Source: Aphanothece sp. CMT-3BRIN-NPC111 (GTDB lineage: Bacteria; Cyanobacteriota; Cyanobacteriia; Cyanobacteriales; JAHHGU01). From it: 64,000 nt of DNA. Shown piece by piece: positions 61,646-64,000 of the stretch. The translations under genes were made by a program, and so were the position numbers. The stretch's first letter is position 1, and the number at the start of each line of letters is the position of its first letter. The stretch spans positions 124,001 to 188,000 of the forward strand of contig JAHHGU010000001.1 of NCBI GenBank assembly GCA_019359765.1, in the 5' to 3' direction. Under the pieces are notes generated by a model. It was not told the origin of the DNA. It was given only the letters and a program-made list of their open reading frames with translations, and did not search any database.

Positions 61646-62659
61646 ATGAGTTACATTTCGAGCGCATCTCCGGCAATAGCAGCTTATGATACCAGCGATA
61701 TCCCAGTTCTATACGCTGCTCAATTTGCTTCTGCCATGCCGTCAGAACCAATCGCTGGAGATGCATTAATCAGCGTCAATAAACTAATAGAAGAGTCTGC
61801 CACTCAAACCAATCTAGCAGTAGCACAATCACAATCTTTTTCCTTGACTCAACTTCCTGAAATATCCAGGATTGCTCAAACAATTGAGCCAGTTGGTCGT
61901 GCGCCAAGTTTACAGACAGAACCATCATCCCCACAAGAAAAGCCTTTTCAGCCGCAGAAAGTGCCATTACAACCATTAAAACGAACGGAACAGGAATCTC
62001 GGTCATCCCCAAGCATTACTATCCTGACACCGTCTGCTTATGGCAAATCTTGGGGCGATGCCTCTATCGGCTTGGGTTTGCAATCTCAGACTCGATTTTC
62101 TGACAAAGCTGACGGAGTGCTGGGGGTTGGTATCGGCTTGGGTAATGCTCAGCAATCAGTAGGTTTAGATGTAGGCCTGACTATAGTTGACTTGGGTAAT
62201 TTACAAGATGGCACCTTTAGCTTCAAGCTGCACCGAAGGCTCCCCGATGATTTTGCAGTGGCTGTGGGGGTTAAGAATTTGATCAAATTTGGTCAACCTG
62301 ATAGTGGTACAAGTGCTTATGGTGTCGCCACTAAAATGTTTCGTTTACAAGACAGTATTAATAAGCCTTTTAGCCGCCTTTATCTTTCTGGTGGCATTGG
62401 TAGCGGACAGTTTCGATCAGAATCAGATATTAAAAACAATATCGATTCCGTTGGTGTTTTTGGCAGTTTGGCTGTGCGAGTCGCTGAACCTGTTACTGCT
62501 ATTACAGAATGGACTGGTCAAGATTTGACATTGGGGTTATCTTTTAGACCCTTCCGGAAAATTCCTTTAGTAATTACACCAGCGGTAACAGATGTTACAG
62601 GTAATGCAGGCGACGGTAGCAGATTCATTTTAGGAATTGGCTACGGAACTTCTTTTTAA
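61646..62659 (+). CDS. Putative outer-membrane beta-barrel-like protein
   Basis: A 337-residue protein. The N-terminal ~130 residues are Pro/Gln/Ser-rich and low-complexity. The rest alternates Gly/hydrophobic beta strands ('WGDASIGLGLQSQTRF', 'GVLGVGIGLGNAQQSVGLDVGLTIVDLG', 'GDGSRFILGIGYGTSF'), ending in Phe as outer-membrane barrels do. No signal peptide is visible and an in-frame stop lies just upstream, so secretion is uncertain. It starts a plus-strand pair with the CHAT gene 31 bp downstream. Confidence 0.6.
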   Translation: MSYISSASPAIAAYDTSDIPVLYAAQFASAMPSEPIAGDALISVNKLIEESATQTNLAVAQSQSFSLTQLPEISRIAQTIEPVGRAPSLQTEPSSPQEKPFQPQKVPLQPLKRTEQESRSSPSITILTPSAYGKSWGDASIGLGLQSQTRFSDKADGVLGVGIGLGNAQQSVGLDVGLTIVDLGNLQDGTFSFKLHRRLPDDFAVAVGVKNLIKFGQPDSGTSAYGVATKMFRLQDSINKPFSRLYLSGGIGSGQFRSESDIKNNIDSVGVFGSLAVRVAEPVTAITEWTGQDLTLGLSFRPFRKIPLVITPAVTDVTGNAGDGSRFILGIGYGTSF

Positions 62660-62690
62660 TTTAAACACTAAAAAAATCGTATTAAAAACT

Positions 62691-64000
62691 ATGAAACGAT
62701 TTCGCTTATTTATAACTTTATTTGTATCTGTACTAGTAATTGTTTTAGCTCTAAAATCGGTTCAAGCTCAAAGTGGTAATCAGTCAGATGTGACGGGTCC
62801 CGATCCTCAAGAGATTGTCACCCCGGATAGTAATGATGGAGGAGCCGGAGCTGTAGAGAGACCTGAAGTTGATCGCGAAACCTTTGAGGATATTTTTGAT
62901 GGGGCAAGCGTTGAGCAACAGGTTGAGCTATTTGAAGAACTTCAAGCAGTAGAATTTGGCGGGCAGTTGAACTTAGACTTATTCGGTTCTGTTGCTTCCA
63001 GTCAAGATATAGCTAATACCTTACGCGATCTTTCCCGCTTAACCAATAAAAAAGCTGCTCTCATTTACGTTGTTTCCCTAAAAGACAAACTAGAACTGCT
63101 TCTGATTGTTCCTAATAATCCCCCCATTCGCCAGGTTATCCCCGCAGCTAACCGTAGAGTTGTACAAAAAGCTGCTCAAGAATTTCGTACTAGCATTACT
63201 AATCGCATACTGACCAATTACTTGCCGCCTGCTAAACAACTTTATCAGTGGATAGTTGCCCCTTTTGAACAAGTGCTGCAAGCTAACCAGATAGACACCT
63301 TGATATTTTCAATGGATGCTGGTTTACGCACTATCCCAGTAGCGGCTCTCCATAATGGTCAACAGTTTCTCATCGAGCAGTACAGCGTTGCTATAATCCC
63401 CAGTTTTAGCCTCACAGATACTCGTTATCTCCCCATTACTAACTCACAGATATTGGCAATGGGGATATCAAAGGGTATAGAAGGGCAGACTCCTTTGCCA
63501 GCTGTAGCTGTGGAGATACCAACCTTGGCAAATGAGCTTTGGCCAGGTCAGGCATTTTTAAATCAAGCATCTACAATAGAGAACCTCAAGTCTCTTAGCC
63601 GTCAGCACTTTGGAATTATTCATTTAGCAACTCATGCGGAATTTAAGCCGGGAAAAATTAGTAACTCTTACATCCAGTTTTGGAATACGAAATTAAGGTT
63701 AGATCAACTGAGAAAGTTGTCGCAGGAATTGCAATGGAATGCTGCCCCCAAAGTAGAGATGCTAGTTTTAAGCGCCTGTAGAACTGCATTGGGTGATGAA
63801 CAGGCAGAGTTAGGATTTGCTGGTTTAGCTGTTCAGGCTGGTGTGAAAACAGCACTGGGTAGCCTTTGGTATGTCAGCGACCAAGGTTCGCTAGCACTGA
63901 TGACTAAGTTTTATGAACAGTTAAAGAGTGCCCCCATCAAAACTGAAGCACTGAGGCAAGCTCAGTTAGCAATGTTGAAAGGACAAGTCCGGATAGAAGG
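62691..64000 (+). CDS. CHAT-domain protease, C-terminus cut by window edge
   Basis: ATG 62691 opens a frame that runs to the window end (436 codons seen). Signal peptide: 'FRLFITLFVSVLVIVLALKSVQA'. CHAT domain: His in 'FGIIHLATHAEF' and Cys in 'VLSACRTALGDE'. It aligns over most of its length with the CHAT protein at 58262-59662 ('SPYLVA'-type differences aside; shared 'QLYQWIVAP', 'QIDTLIF', 'LPAV', 'AELGFAGLAVQ'). The two are recent paralogues in opposite orientation flanking the ycaO/HExxH genes. It follows the beta-barrel gene by 31 bp, probably in one transcript. Confidence 0.88.
   Translation, partial: MKRFRLFITLFVSVLVIVLALKSVQAQSGNQSDVTGPDPQEIVTPDSNDGGAGAVERPEVDRETFEDIFDGASVEQQVELFEELQAVEFGGQLNLDLFGSVASSQDIANTLRDLSRLTNKKAALIYVVSLKDKLELLLIVPNNPPIRQVIPAANRRVVQKAAQEFRTSITNRILTNYLPPAKQLYQWIVAPFEQVLQANQIDTLIFSMDAGLRTIPVAALHNGQQFLIEQYSVAIIPSFSLTDTRYLPITNSQILAMGISKGIEGQTPLPAVAVEIPTLANELWPGQAFLNQASTIENLKSLSRQHFGIIHLATHAEFKPGKISNSYIQFWNTKLRLDQLRKLSQELQWNAAPKVEMLVLSACRTALGDEQAELGFAGLAVQAGVKTALGSLWYVSDQGSLALMTKFYEQLKSAPIKTEALRQAQLAMLKGQVRIE

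Overview
The window comes from a cyanobacterium. Evidence seen directly: a beta-carboxysome operon (ccmK2-K1-L-M-N plus ccmO), a CO2-uptake NDH-1 module (ndhF4-ndhD4-chpX type), ndhL, a ferredoxin-thioredoxin reductase variable chain, a tRNA-Leu(UAA) interrupted by a group I intron, many GCGATCGC (HIP1-type) octamers, and abundant heptanucleotide tandem repeats between genes. The repeats, a SigF-type sigma factor and a large accessory gene content fit a filamentous, large-genome lineage, but the sequence alone does not fix the genus.

0-11 kb is an inorganic-carbon concentration region. The truncated start of a GH3-like gene is followed by ccmO, and then by the ccm operon on the minus strand. 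A 0.7-kb spacer separates it from the divergent ndhF4-ndhD4-chpX operon, which should drive CO2 hydration at thylakoid NDH-1. CcmM lacks one of the two cysteines reported to gate its carbonic anhydrase. 11-16.9 kb holds an IS605-type tnpB element, a pentapeptide/TPR protein, tenA, trpA, a DUF3007 gene, ndhL and the intron-bearing tRNA.

16.9-23.8 kb is more accessory: a bacterial NACHT-HEAT protein that is a defence candidate, an internally duplicated unknown protein, a small acidic protein, an ATP-grasp ligase and a Uma2 nuclease. 24-43.7 kb is mostly housekeeping: pepP, a degenerate metallo-beta-lactamase-fold protein, trpG-dgkA-ybeY-DUF3285-prfB (prfB with a programmed +1 frameshift), a BI-1 protein, sigF, ydcF, ftrV, a PP2C phosphatase, an nfeD/stomatin pair, a WecA/MraY-type transferase, a WD40 protein, zur and purS-purQ. 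Two relic transposon ends lie among them. 44-47.4 kb carries a large PLD-nuclease/SNF2-like helicase.

47.9-64 kb is the most interesting part: a co-directional minus-strand RiPP cluster. It has a HExxH protein, a Nif11-leader precursor, a radical SAM/SPASM maturase, a putative Fe(II) oxygenase, a family 9 glycosyltransferase, a tandem cyclic-nucleotide-binding protein, a shortened NHLM-type HlyD and a C39-peptidase ABC exporter. It is bordered by two paralogous CHAT proteases, a truncated YcaO gene, a second HExxH protein and a possible beta-barrel. The precursor core carries three Phe-X-X triplets, suggesting (inference) a cyclophane-type peptide that may be further hydroxylated or glycosylated, then cleaved after Gly-Gly and exported. 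The ABC exporter contains peptide segments translated from the genome's heptanucleotide repeats.

Several dispersed repeat families recur in intergenic regions: a roughly 110-140-bp element in seven copies, palindromes of the GTAGAGACG type, TAGGGGC palindromes and heptamer arrays.
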